A DNA stretch of 64,000 nt from Chrysogorgia sp. JL179-B06. Taxonomy: Eukaryota > Cnidaria > Anthozoa > Scleralcyonacea > Chrysogorgiidae. Location of the stretch: assembly GCA_035772405.1 (NCBI GenBank), contig JAYKKM010000204.1, positions 919,501-983,500 of the forward strand. Reading direction: 5' to 3'. Position numbers and translations under genes: made by a program. Every line of letters begins with the position of its first letter. Within the stretch, counting starts at the first letter, position 1. The notes beneath the pieces were generated by a model. That model did no database searches, was not told the DNA's origin, and saw only the letters and a program-made list of their open reading frames with translations. Positions 44,825 to 56,193 of this stretch are shown one piece after another.

Positions 44825-45718
44825 ATGTCACTTGACCAGTCTCACGAGCAGAACAATGTAATGGTGAAAGGTTCTGGTGGGGCTATTGGACTGACTGGCA
44901 ATCCAGGAGCACTTAGACGTTGGATGGTAGCAGGGCCAGAAATCGCCAGAATTACTACAGAGTTCGAGGAACAGGCCATGAAGCAACAGGATGATGCTGG
45001 TGACACTAGATGCAATCATCATGACCAGCAACCTGGAGTGCAAGAAGCATTCTTAAAGGAGGTTAAAGCACTTGTAACATTGCTGGACGAGATGGGAAAT
45101 CCGTTCTTAGAACACAGCGAAGACCTACTAGTAATTGATACAAGGGACATTGTAGACACCGAAGTGGCAGAAACTGTGAGAAAGATCGAGACCCTTGGTG
45201 AAGAGCAGTACACCAAGTTCGTGACAGAAAGGCTAGAGCAGTGTAAAACACCTGTCATGGAAACATTTCCAAAGAACAAGTTGCCACTGTTTAGTAGGCC
45301 ACCTGTCAAAATTTAATCAAAACAGAATACACAGCTGCCAGCACTGAAGAGTGACTGGTCTCTTTTCGAGGTTGTACATCTCTTGTCAAACTCGTGATGG
45401 AGACATTGACAAATTCTTTTCTCATGAAAACCAGGCAGCTCCACCAGCTCTGTCAATTGCAGGAAAGATGCGGAGTGGTGTTAAAGCAGATCTGCTTCAC
45501 TGTCTGGAATCAGATTTGTCTGAAAACAATGGCGTGCCGGTGGCTGATGCAACAATTCTTGATGGTGCCGCTGTGGTTCAAATGCTGAATCCTGGAACAT
45601 CAAAAACATTTCAAGAATATGGAGAAAGAGTGTTTGCACCGTACATCGCTGCTCAACTCGAGAAAAGCAACCGCATCGACCTTGTCTGGGATGTATACCT
45701 ACATGGCCGTGTCAAGGT
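44825..45718 (+). pseudogene. C-terminal part of the repetitive-family gene
   Basis: Two frames: 44825-45316 (MSLDQSHEQNNVMVKGSGGA, RRWMVAGPEIARITTEFEEQ, ending LPLFSRPPVKI) and 45351-45718 (LFSRLYISCQTRDGDIDKFF, ATILDGAAVVQML, NRIDLVWDVYLHGRVK). These are the final recognisable blocks of the family. The family normally continues, but at 45718 the reading frame enters a hairpin-forming sequence and soon ends. Confidence 0.6.
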
Positions 45719-45811
45719 ACAAATTTTATTTTCGCGTGTTTGTAATATCTCATGGGTGAGGGAAGCCACTGAGTGAGATATAAAAACACGAGAAAATTAA
45801 ATTTATATTTC
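45719..45811. repeat. Short hairpin element ending the coding relic
   Basis: AAATTTTATTTTCGCGTGTT and TAATATCTCA on one side pair with TGAGATATAAAAACACGAG and AAAATTAAATTT on the other, forming a hairpin of about 90 bases around GAAGCCACT. It looks like a small MITE; no target duplication was resolved. Confidence 0.5.
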
Positions 45812-45945
45812 TAAGCGACCATGTAATGTTCTGCATATTTTATGAACGTTTTGTAATTATTGATAACATGAAGATATCACTTTTGTTACACGGGGAAAAA
45901 CTCCTTGTATTTCGTCATTATCTATATAATAAAGTATGTTATGAT

Positions 45946-46938
45946 CTATACTTCAACTTCAGCAGCAGGAATAGCAACATCCTGTGTTAGAATACACATT
46001 TTATTAAAAGCTGCATTCCAGAATCGCAATTCAACATGGCCATAAGTAGATATCTCATCCTCTTTGTAGATTAATTTCATTTTCCTGATGTAGATAACTT
46101 TATCACATGGGGTTTCCAAAGATCTGGCAAGAATTTGAACTGGTCTTTTAACCTGATATGCACAGTCCTTTGAATTAAAATCAGGAGCATAGTTTAAACG
46201 AACAAGATCTCTAGTTGAGTCGAAAGTGTCATTCACAACAGCAATTACTTGATATTCTTTTTTTCGCAGTACAAGAATGTTGTCTGGCTTGATCACATTA
46301 CATGGTGAATAGACAAAATCAAATCCTTTCTCTACAACCAAAGCACCTTCTCCTTTGTAATTAGGAAACCAAAGTTTCTCTTTGCTTGTTTCGATGTATG
46401 TGTTAACATATCCATTCAGTATTGCCCTGTTATCTTCAGCATTGGGATCTGAACCACCATACGGAATTAAACACTTGAAACAGCCACCAGCTTTCTCAAT
46501 AGCAAAGACAAGTTGACCGGTACATATTTTTTCTTGAGTAGAAATGTCAAATATATGATCATAAGCAACAACAAAGAAGGGCAAAATCACTGTGAAATCT
46601 CCAGATCTGAACCTTCTGACCAATGCTTTGGCACTAAATACTTCCATCATTCGGTCCAGAGTGTTTAGCACAAAACAAACAGGCAGTCTATCCACTCTCT
46701 CCGACTTCTTGAATCGATTATAAATAGACTTCATGAATACGAGTCTAAACGCATCTAGAACAACACACTTTTCCATTGGTTTGTCTGTTGTCATACACAC
46801 TTTTCAATTGTTGTCAATAATCTTCGTAATTAATTTTCTTTCAAAAACTATCACTTGTTGACAAAGCAACTCTTTTAAAACATCAGTAGAAGGTGTTATT
46901 TCCAGATCGTTACCAAGAGGCGACAACATAGCCGCCAT
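45946..46938 (-). CDS. Unrecognised 331-codon frame with one in-frame TGA
   Basis: From ATG at 46938 in the context AAGATGGCGGCT the frame reads MAAMLSPLGNDLEITPSTDV, continues LLCQQVIVFERKLITKIIDN, meets TGA at 46806-46804, and stays open afterwards for about 286 codons to a stop at 45946 (VVLDAFRLVFMKSIYNRFKK; DFTVILPFFVVAYDHIFDIS; GGCFKCLIPYGGSDPNAEDN; LVRLNYAPDFNSKDCAYQVK; DVAIPAAEVEV). I do not recognise the family. There are no membrane segments or signal peptide; composition is that of a globular soluble protein. The start has a YY1-like motif and a CGCATGCGC-type NRF1-like site lies about 30 bases upstream, as in housekeeping promoters. The TGA could be a mutation, a base-call error or, less likely, recoding. 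The nearest upstream ATG after the TGA is at 46794. Confidence 0.55.
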
Positions 46939-46984
46939 CTTGAAAACATAAAAACGCCGTACGCATGCGCCGTAGGCAAAACCG

Positions 46985-47411
46985 CTAAAAGTTCAGCTCG
47001 GAAGCTCAGAAAATTTTCTTCATCAATTGTAGATGGCGTGTTACCTGGTAATTGATCATTTTCAGTGATATCTGCAGTGTTGTCATCAATATGTTCCTCC
47101 AGGTCTTCACACAGTTCACAGTTTAATCCATGCACAACTGTACAACTGCGCTGATGCATCTTAAGACCACGCGCACCTTTACATATTTTACCACAGCAAC
47201 ACTTTATTACGTTACGGCTTGAGATGACAACGTTAGGATAATTCATGGTGGGGGTTTGCCTTGCTGTATTATCGGCAGAATGCTCTTGTTCTGCTTGATG
47301 AACTCGCTGTTTACATCGCCATGAATGTCGACCAAGCGTAACAAAATCTTTATTACAGAATGAACACACGACACCAATCAGTAACATGCCAATAAGACTT
47401 GGACGAATCAT
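46985..47411 (-). pseudogene. Zinc-finger N-terminus of a retroelement protein
   Basis: The frame has VCSFCNKDFVTLGRHSWRCK and, after a linker, IKCCCGKICKGARGLKMHQR SC-type finger spacing (two C2HC-like fingers). This pair (a C..C...H...C finger, then a C-CGK-CKG-RGLK-HQRSC finger) is typical of the N-terminus of a multicopy invertebrate RT polyprotein. Similarity ends after STIDEENFLSF near 46985, and the residues beyond run into the promoter and start of the unrecognised gene. The RT domain is absent. Confidence 0.5.
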
Positions 47412-48419
47412 GATTAAAACACTTGTAGACTTGGTAGATACAAAATTTTAAAAATTCAATGTGATTCAAGTAAGAAATTATGATAAAACTATAAACATGT
47501 ACAGAGCGCGTCTGAACGGCTCTGCTCGACACTTAAAAATAATAATAATGATAATAATAATAATAATAATTAGAAAGCAGCACTCACCAAGGTGTTTTTC
47601 AGGGAGTGCTGAAATTTTGTCACTGAATAAAGTCAAATCAAAATTAAATATATATGAAGCTACACTTTTGCCTTAACCCTAACCTAACCATAGTGTATAA
47701 TTAGACGCTAATATGCACAATATACACAAGACACACTTACAGTTTATGTATAAGTGTGTAAATAGACACAATAGACCTTAATATACACTAGACGTCTATT
47801 AGATGTATATAGTGAACTGAGATGAATAAAATGGTTCTCAACGAACAGAAAACTAAAGCAATGTTCATAGCATCAACAAGGAAAGTGTCTGAGATTCCGC
47901 AGAATATCGCGATCACTATAAACGATTTACAAATTCATACTGTACTTGATGTGAAATTGGTCTGTGCATATCGATTTGTTGTGTAAAAAGATATCTCGGA
48001 GATTAGGAATACTATGAAGGGTTATTAGGGTCATAATTATTGCCAGAAATAAGCGACATGCGACATTCGGACTCTCAAAATGCTTGTGAATTTATAGTAA
48101 ATAGTACTAGCAAAAGCGCAAAATAATACATTTTGTTATATACGAAGTATGAACATGGTAAATCGACTTGTAACGAAAGCCAAAAGCAAAATATTGTGAT
48201 TTCTAGAAGCCGGATTGTAACGAATTAGCCGCCATTCATCATCAATTCTCACATACTTCCCTGCAAAAACGGTGTTTCAGGATATATATTAAATACAAAT
48301 TCCAACATGCGAAGCTTGTTCTGGCAAGATGCATCGAGAAAATGCGGGAATTTTGGATTTTTGGCGCTGTAGTGTTGTGATGGCTGAGAATCCCAAAAAG
48401 TTCATTTAAAAAATAACGT
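47412..48419. other. No gene seen
   Basis: AT-rich sequence including an ATAATAATAAT run (47538-47570), a CCCTAACCTAACC stretch (47676) and short AT-rich tandem-like motifs (TATACAC, GTCTAT) between 47690 and 47820. No coding signal. Confidence 0.4.
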
Positions 48420-48965
48420 TTTCTAGCCAAACCACCAACGTTAACTATGGGAAAACATTATCATCCCATAAACCCGATTTCGTTTTTGAAATTCCCCAGG
48501 AAATTTATATGCACTGGCATGACCTTAAGACGAAAGGTCAAGCTCGTAAATATGCAAATTTGATCGCGAAAGATCAAGTGCTTCCGTTCAGAATCGTCGA
48601 AAATTCTGCCTTAGAGAAACGAATTAATGATGCTGCCTGCATGCCGTGGTAAAACTGGAAGGAAGAAGAAAGAACTGTTGAAGAAGACACGTAGCATAAA
48701 GATCTGTGAGGAAGATGTCGAGGACGTAAGGACCGTAACTGAACTTGAAACCAAGTGCTCAGAGCTGAATTCCGAGTTGGTTGAAGCAAAAGAAAATGCG
48801 AAAGTTGTAGAAGATAAATTGAACGATTCTATTGAAGAAAAAAATATGTTAGAGAAGCAAAATTCTGTCCTGACTAAGCAGCTCAAAGACACTGAAAAAC
48901 CTGCATGCCAAAACTGTGCCAATAGCCTTGAGAATACGTCAAGCAAATTGGACCAGTTTTATTGA
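48415..48965 (+). pseudogene. Coiled-coil protein relic, target of the Kolobok insertion
   Basis: An open stretch without ATG reads PDFVFEIPQEIYMHWHDLKT and KGQARKYANLIAKDQVLPF up to a stop at 48652. A one-base shift there leads into a basic then coiled-coil frame (GKTGRKKKELLKKTRS; ELETKCSELNSELVEAKENA; EEKNMLEKQNSVLTKQLKDT) ending QNCANSLENTSSKLDQFY at 48963. The two parts probably belong to one exon. The Kolobok element starts 40 bases after the stop. I do not recognise the protein beyond its coiled coil. Confidence 0.45.
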
Positions 48966-49003
48966 ATTAACAGCGACTAGGCTAACGTTACCGCTTTAAT
49001 TAA

Positions 49004-49290
49004 AGTGCATATAAGCCCTACAGGGTTTTTAGTTATTCGTGTAGACCACGAAAAATGACCTAATAAAGTATGTTACAGTTTTTGATTTGGTCCTTTCGTT
49101 TCCGAGATATTGCTCTTCAAACATAGCAACAAAAAAAAGCCGCGCGTGAGAGAGTCCTGGTACTCGGGGACGGATTAGATTTCACAAACAAGGAATACAT
49201 AGCGTTTTGGACAACAACAAGTTGAAAAGATCATATCAAGTGAAATCGCCGCGATATCACACTCAAATTCTGACTTGAACGAGATTGAAA
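49004..49290 (+). repeat. Left terminal inverted repeat of the Kolobok element
   Basis: Matches the complement of 56459 down to about 56170. Blocks such as TTCGTGTAGACCACGAAAAA and CATAGCGTTTTGGACAACAA are identical in both ends. At about 49252 it holds a degenerate copy of the start of the P2X7-like gene: ATATCACACTCAAATTCTGA against ATGTCACGCTCAAATTCTGA, so the start codon is ATA here. Just beyond, a 24-base stretch (TCATGGAGGGTTCTGA) is tandemly duplicated at 49362-49409. Confidence 0.85.
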
Positions 49291-49611
49291 GCTTATGTTC
49301 TGGTTCAAATCGAATAACTGAGGAAAAATCTGCGATATTGCAAGCGGAATATGAAGTCAATGAACACAAGTCATGGAGGGTTCTGAACACAAGTCATGGA
49401 GGGTTCTGACGAAAAGTGAGTGTGATTTATAGTGACTTGCCGCATATATAAATAAAAACATAGCCCAACGTCTTGGCTTTTATTCTATTTGTCACAATAT
49501 GTCACCTCATTTCCGCAACCTACAAACACCTCATGACCTCAGAGATCGCACGGCGCATGCATTCACTTCGCATTTCACTCTGACCGCTCAGTAATTTAAT
49601 AGACATAAATA

Positions 49612-52600
49612 ATGCCATCCAGGTGCGTTGTGTACGGGTGTTCGAACAAAACAAATGCAGAGAAGGGAGTATCAGTCTTTCAAATTCCGTTTTGGGACGA
49701 CGACTCACCAGTCGCGAAGGGTCGAAGGAAAATGTGGATAGCCTTCGTACAACGAAGAAGAATCAAATGGATGCCAACGATGAATTCAGGTGTGTGTTCT
49801 GCCCACTTCACGCCGATTGTTTTGAACGCGGTTCCGAATCAAAACCGATGTTTAAAAAGCCAAGACTAAAGCGAGACAATATTGGTATCACAGCCATGCC
49901 ATCTATTTTCGCTCCCAAGCGTAAGGATGATGAACCATCACAACGAAGTCAACGAAGTCATCGTAGGAAGGTAAGAATATTAGATTAGCATATGCGCAAT
50001 TAGTTGCGCGCTGTTTGCATATCATCATTATAAGTTCGTCGACAGCACTATTGTTTCAAAACTACCAACTTTTATAATAAAATCAAACGATCTTATTTTA
50101 GATGAATGCTGAAGCGTCCACTGGGGCAATTCTTCATACTGGCGATGATGAACCTTCCACTTCCTATAACTTGGAAATGTGCATGGATGATCAGACAACA
50201 GAACATGTTTCGGTACGTTTTTAATATCTTTTTCTTTTTTTTTCTTTTTTTTGCAAAATTTTGTTTTTATCTGTTTTTTCTAAACATCTTTTATATTCGA
50301 CAGAGTGAATTTGGTGACGATTTGAGTTTGCTTACCATCTCGTGTTGATGTTTTCATGTGATCTACAGTATAAACCATTTATTAATCCCACACAGTTATT
50401 ATATATAAGTTATTGTTTGTTTTTCAGCTCAAGAAAAGAACAAGTGAAGAAGCAGGTAATGGTTGTTCCAGTTGCACAACTCTAATCAAGGAGAACAAGA
50501 AGCTAAAGAACCATTGGCTGGCAACTAAACATAAATTGAAGTTGTGCAAAATAGAGTTACATAAACATAAAAGTGGTGAGTAAGAATAAGTAACCATTTC
50601 ATGGCAAGTAACACTAGCCGACTAGGGGTGGTGACAACATAATTATGGTGTTGTCTAATTATGGTCAGTTGTCTTTATATTATGTCTATGTGAGTTACAC
50701 TTTTATCAACCATGTAACATTCATTAATTATAGATCCACAAAGTATTGAAACCACCTCTTACTTGGCTGATAAAAGTGACATTCCTGTTGAATATGATTA
50801 TGAAAATGATAGTGGTGACGAGTCTGACAGCTCCGAAATAGAAGAACCATCTGATGATATATTGGATGATGAAACAGAGACAACAGCAACTGAATCAGAA
50901 GACGAAACTAGTGGTTTTAGTAGAAGGTACAGTAATATTGTATATAAATTTTACCTTTGAGAGATTAATTTTTATGATACTTTTGCTATTTTCTGGAGTT
51001 CATATGAAAGGCAACAATATCCGAACAGAGCCCAAGTTTATTGTGTTCTTTACCCAATTGATGGCACTCTTCAGATTTTGCCCTTCTTGTAAATCAGACA
51101 ACCCACTTGTGGAAATACACGAGACTGGCACAATGGCTGAAGTTACAACAATTTGTTCAAACCCAGTCTGCAACAAGAAGATTAACAAATGGTATAGTCA
51201 ACCCTATATGCCAAGGGACAAGACTTGCTGCAGGAAATTTTTTGCTGTGTTTTGCAATTCTTGTTGCTGGTGCATCAGCAAGCAAGATCTTGCGAGTGTG
51301 TAAACACATGGGAATGAAATGTATCTCACTCACGACATTCTTCAAACATCAACGTGTAGGTGAAATTTGTATTGGATGTAATACATGTACTGTATTTGCT
51401 CAATATACTGTAAAAAGGGCTGAGATTCAGACTTGTTTCAAATGAGAGACTTCATATAAATCAAGCTTTATAATGCAAATTTGCATAAATGACTTGCAGT
51501 TTGTTATATACACTTATATGGGTTTGGTTCATGTGAATTTCAGTGTTTGAAGCAGTGTCAATGTTTATATATATATATTAGCAATACAGCAAATGTTGGC
51601 ATTATTTTGACTCTTCATAGGAAAAGCTGTTCCCTATTTTTCTGCACTGGCAGAAGTATCAAAATGGATTGGTCGAAAAGTTGAAGAATCGTAGTGATTT
51701 GGTAATTGCTGCTGACGGGAGACATGATAGCATGGGGCATAGTGCAAAATACTGCGCATATACTGTATTTTGTTGCACTGTCCATCAATTATTCACTTTT
51801 CACTAGTACAGGTGGGTTTACTTTGCCAGAAATATGTTGATTAATTGACAAATTGCTAATTAGAAACTATTGAAAGTGCTTCTTGGTATTTAATTGCATG
51901 GTAAATAATCATTGTCAGTTGATGATAGGTGTAATTTCTCAAATGAACTAGTAGTGACAAACACACTTTGTAACTGTAACTCACTTCCTAGAGTGATAAG
52001 TGTTTTATTAACCTACAGTTTATACAACAAACAGCTAGATTTGCAGAATAGCCAACAACATTCACAACTAGTTCTGCTTGTCATTCCTCAACTTGACAAA
52101 TTGCCAAAAAATTCACCTAATAGAATTCCCTTGTTTTTTAAATTGCCTGTCCAAGTTTTTAGGTTAATCATAATATATTATTTATAAATAATTCCCACAT
52201 TTATTTCTGCATGTAAATAAACAAAGGTGGATGGGTATTCTGCGATTACTCCCAATCAACTTAGAACAAAATACACTGTACCTATATTTCATATTTTCAA
52301 TTCAAATGTCATTCTATACATAAGTCATATTGAATATTATATTTATAGAGAAACGAAGTTGGTAGCAGTACACTCATGGAATATCATGGATTTATGAGAT
52401 GTATAGAATTTCTTTTTGGGTGTGGCCTGCCTTTGACAACATTTGTTTCAGACAGGCATACATCAATTGCCAAGCATATGAGGGAGAAATTACCAAATGT
52501 TAAACATTACTTTGATATTTGGCATTTGAAAAAAAGTATGTTTAAACAGTTTAATTGTTCTAATTAAATAAACCACCTGTGCTAATTTAAATTAACTGTG

Positions 52601-54289
52601 TTAATTGTTTATGTTTAAAGGTTCTACTCCATGTTTAGCTTCAAGTTATTTCAGTTGAAAAAATAATTTATATTATATTTTCAGAGATTACTAAGGTGTT
52701 GTCCAAAATTGGTAAGGTGAGTGGTTGTGAGGCAATAAATGAGTGGATAAAGCCTTGCACAAACCATCTTTTTTGGAGTGCACAAACAACACACAATGGG
52801 CATGGAGACGTCATTTGGGCAAAGTTCAAGTCATTCCTGAGTCATATGGTTAATGTACATAGTGACCTTGATGATCCTCTGTACAACAAATGTGCACATG
52901 GAGAAGATATTCCATCACGCAAATGGTTGGAAAAGGGTGTGTGTAGTGCTTGAATGTTGTAATATAGTTGTTTATTATTTATTTATTTATTCCCTAAACA
53001 TGTAGCTTATTATTAAACAATGAGGCTGTTTACAATTTGTTTACAATTTTTATAGACTCCATTGTATATGAAAAAGTGAATGCTGCACTGTCAAATACAC
53101 GATCGATGAACGGTATAAAAAAGGCCTCACCTCTTGGGCAAACAAGCTGTGTAGAGGGGTTTCACTCTGTCCTTAACCAGTTTTCCCCAAAGATGATTGG
53201 TTACTCATTTTCTGGAATGTTTTGCAGGTACTACACAGTATTGCATCATAGATTATGTCATCTGATGCAATTCATCTTTTTCAATGCCCAAACATAATTC
53301 CCCAAGAACATATAGGTGTGTACTGTAATAGATCACAGGAGACGTCACAGCGTGTAAAGAACAAAACTACTTTGCCTCGTGCCATACTTTTTTGTTCTTT
53401 ACAGTTACACGTGACGTCATTGTGATGAAATCTATTTTGTATTGGGATAAAATGCATAAACAGGTTTATTTTTTCATTTAAAGGCATGCAATTGCTGTAA
53501 TGCATTTCAACAGTAACCTCAACAGAGATACAAGAATGATCAATGGAGTTGAGCAAGTCAGTGTAATTTATCCAAAATTTAAGAATGGGGAAGCTGCTGT
53601 TAGAAAAGTCAGAATAACCCAAAATTTTGGTATGTACAAAACCATGTTTTTTGAAACCATGTGTTATATTATACAGTATCTTCTACATAGCCTGGGGTAC
53701 TTGTCACAACATGATGACAATATAAAAATATGATTTTGTATTGTGTTGAATTGTGTCTATTAATTGTGAAATATATACAGGTAGTTCATATTTTCTTGAT
53801 AAAAGGTATACCATGATTTTATTATTAGTTTACCAAACCTAACATTCAGTGTTATGGAAAATCTATTTTCTTGCAGATTATGTGGAAGAAATATACCAAA
53901 CCATACTTGGTGTTATGCAAGACAACAACACATTGGAACAGGCCATAAAGCACCTGAACGATATGACACCTCCACCAATGAATACCATGTTGCAAAAACA
54001 ACCACGCAATGATGCAATAAAAAAAAAAAGCTCGGGAGAACATGCCTCTTGTTGATGTACCTCCAACAAATCCAGGTAATGTACCAGTATAATAACTGAG
54101 AAATAAAAAAGGATGGCCTGGGTTGTTTGAGCATTTTTTACTATTTCTTAATAGTGGATGATGTTGTGGCTGGACCAGCTGGTAGGAATCAAGGTGAATC
54201 ATCAAGCAACAGGACAAAACCAAAATGTCTGCAAACATCCCATGAAAGGCCACAAAAACATTACAAGTTGCCCAAGGAATCAGAGATAA
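49612..54289 (+). pseudogene. Kolobok THAP-DDE transposase, about 12 exons, four or more frameshifts
   Basis: Predicted exons: 49612-49970, 50102-50212, 50428-50575, 50734-50927, about 51011-51355, 51621-51811, 52349-52535, 52685-52936, 53056-53227, 53484-53629, 53877-54075 and 54155-54289. Exon 1 is a THAP domain (RCVVYGCSNK, W, CSAHFTP). Exon 3 is a coiled coil and exon 4 is acidic. Exon 5 has FCPSCKSDNPLVEIHETGTM and W-SQP. Candidate catalytic residues: AADGRHDSMGHSAKY (D), TFVSDRHTSIAK (D) and CVEGFHSVLNQFSP (E). It ends KHPMKGHKNITSCPRNQR. One-base breaks occur near 49812, 51210, 51800 (T run) and 54010 (A11 run), with another probable one near 54225. The exon 4/5 phase is unresolved. 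Confidence 0.8.
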
Positions 54290-54361
54290 CTTGTTGCCTG
54301 TTTATACTAATCCAGTCATCCTCTGACCTCATATGTATCACATAATTATATTTATCAGTTA

Positions 54362-54932
54362 TAGGGGTGCACCAGATAGTGCTTTTATTATCCAGCCGGA
54401 CACCAGATTTGCTGGATAGTTGGAACAAATCCGGCCGGAAACCAGATATTCTTGTGCACAAGGTCAACTAGGTTGAATTCTTAACAAAAATGAGATTGCT
54501 TGCCATAGTTTCTGGATTATAACCTACGTTGTGACCAAAAATGTTCAACATAATTAATTTTTATCACATATTTACAAATTTTCCAGTCTCACCAAAGATC
54601 ATAAAGGCACTATAATTAGTTTTTTGCGAGTTAAATTACTTATTACTTGATATTCTGTTTCTGTTTAAGATTAGAGGTTACTTAATCTACCAGTATGTGG
54701 CAAAGAATATAAATACTGTATAAAGAGTAAATAAACTCAAATTGATGTATTGCTGTCACGTTGTAAAATCAACATAATTTTAATATTACTGTATGTAATA
54801 TACATCTTAGAAAAACAAATTATCCGGTATCCGGCCGGATATTGAAAAATTATCCAGGCAGATACTGAATCCTGAGATTTTGTACTATCCGGCAAGATAA
54901 TCCGGCTGGACACTATATCCGGTGTACCCCTA
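54362..54932. mobile_element. hAT-like MITE nested in the Kolobok element
   Basis: Ends TAGGGGTGCACC and GGTGTACCCCTA, exact 8-bp duplication ATCAGTTA at 54354-54361 and 54933-54940. Subterminal sequence is rich in ATCCGGCCGGAT-type palindromes (about 54395-54450 and 54820-54925). It carries no coding frame. It lies just after the transposase stop codon and so did not break either gene. Confidence 0.9.
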
Positions 54933-55045
54933 ATCAGTTATATGAACAGCCAAACTTTGTTGACCATTCCACTGAACATCTATTATTATTAATCTTTTTT
55001 CTAAAAATAATGTTTACCAATGTCTGTACCATAAATTAACATTTC

Positions 55046-56193
55046 TTAATCAGAATCCTGTTCTTCAAAACCTCTATGATCATCACCTTCAACCATAAAT
55101 GTTGATCGTATAACATGATATGCACAGGCAGGCAAGGGGATTCTTTTATCTTTAAAACGGCCATGCACCAATCTGGTAAATTGCCGGTAAGCAATTGCAC
55201 GAAGAAACCTAGTGAAATAATTTTCATAACACTGCAGTTAGTAGGAACTTGAAAATGTGGGTCATTCATTTAATATGTGCACACAGTCTTTTACACTAAT
55301 ATTTCTTAGGGGTTGTTTAAAAAATGTATAGGGAAGTCTTTGAAATTTGGTGTTTTGAAGACAATCTGAGGGGTAATGCCCATGAGGGTAATTCAAATTT
55401 CCTAAAATGCCCATCCAAAGGGGTATATACAAATTATTTTTTATCCTAATGGTGCATTTTATAATAGGTGCTTCCCCCTATTATACTTATAGGGGGAAAC
55501 ACCTATTATAAGGTGCAATGGTGAAACTAAATATTGTCTATGTGTAGTTTGATATTAACAAGGTTGTTTGCTAAATATTTTAACATAGTTTGGCCTCTCA
55601 TATTACCTTTCTTTCGAACTTATTTGATTGTATCGACGTCCGTCTCGTGTCTTAAAAGTGTTTGCCGCTAACTCCAAACTCCATCTGTTGAGACAAACAG
55701 GACCAAAGCCAGGATGTTCAGTTATGCATGGAGGCTGTTGACCGACAACTTCAATCACTTTAGTGTCGCTCAAAACAGTTAAACATTTGCTTATTTCTGT
55801 GCAGCAACAACATTCCCTAGGATTTTCCAACATACCGACATTACAGTTCCCACACTTGCACCTATACAATATAAAACCATTATGAATAAACCGTACATAA
55901 AATAGATTGATGAAAGATATGGCGCAATGAACGTACCAAGATTTGACGGATTCAGCACAGTTCCACCTTCGAGTAAGTTGTTCCAAGTGCTTTTTGTCCT
56001 CCTCCCTTCTTCTTTCATACGCGGCAAGCCATTCTTTGTCAGCCAACGGCTCATCAGCGTAGGCGTCCATGAAACAGTCATCAGTCGACTCGTCCCCATA
56101 TTTCGCCGATAGTTCAGTTTCTTCCTCGATTATATGATCTGAACTAGAAGATGGGCTTTCATACTCATTTGAGTCAGAATTTGAGCGTGACAT
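55046..56193 (-). CDS. P2X7-receptor C-terminal-like cysteine-domain protein, three exons
   Basis: Exons 56193-55937, 55861-55607 and 55208-55046, each with GT-AG borders and joining in phase. The start (MSRSNSDSNEYESPSSSSDH) is acidic and Ser-rich. ADEPLADKEWLAAYERR is followed by a charged helix, then across the first junction W-C-K-C-G-N-C, the PRECCCCTEISKC cluster, CITEHPGFGPVCLNRWSLEL, and in exon 3 AIAYRQFTRLVHGRFKDKR and LPACAYHVIRSTF. This is the pattern of the zinc-binding P2X7 intracellular domain, which occurs widely in invertebrates as a stand-alone protein. No transmembrane segment is present, so it is not a channel. The frame is uninterrupted, unlike the transposase. Its ATG lies inside the right inverted repeat. 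Role is unknown; nucleic-acid or protein binding for transposition is a guess. Confidence 0.85.

Larger units (their letters stand above)
39002..45718 (+). pseudogene. Multi-exon repetitive-family gene with N-terminal zinc ribbon, heavily frameshifted
   Basis: Exon 1 (39002-39068) encodes MYCPGCGTEVKTGTSCCINC, a zinc-ribbon motif, with donor GTAGGT. Exon 2 is 39651-39719. Exon 3 starts at 41634; all three join in phase 1. Exon 3 has WDICVLCREVKDDALQCPLK, LDRLDDGNGIESTLTAHKDV and WHNKCRLKFN, then VFNSVKHARNLN, FTTGAVDNIDHNPSSATAKD, SFHGTGISLM, DHTHY, RRWMVAGPEIARITTEFEEQ and KTFQEYGERVFAPYIAAQL. I recognise this order as a large multicopy family in cnidarians and similar invertebrates, of unknown function. 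At least six one-base breaks (near 41835, 42255, 42560, 42915, 43060 and others) and a MITE at 44140 disable it. It stops at 45718 in a hairpin. Confidence 0.6.

Noticed and set aside
46804..46806. Selenocysteine codon in the unrecognised gene
   Set aside because: No redox motif around the TGA and no SECIS-like element that I could see; mutation or base-call error is simpler. Kept only as a check in the finding.
53852..54253. 133-codon minus frame
   Set aside because: Antisense to the last transposase exons and intron; no motif.
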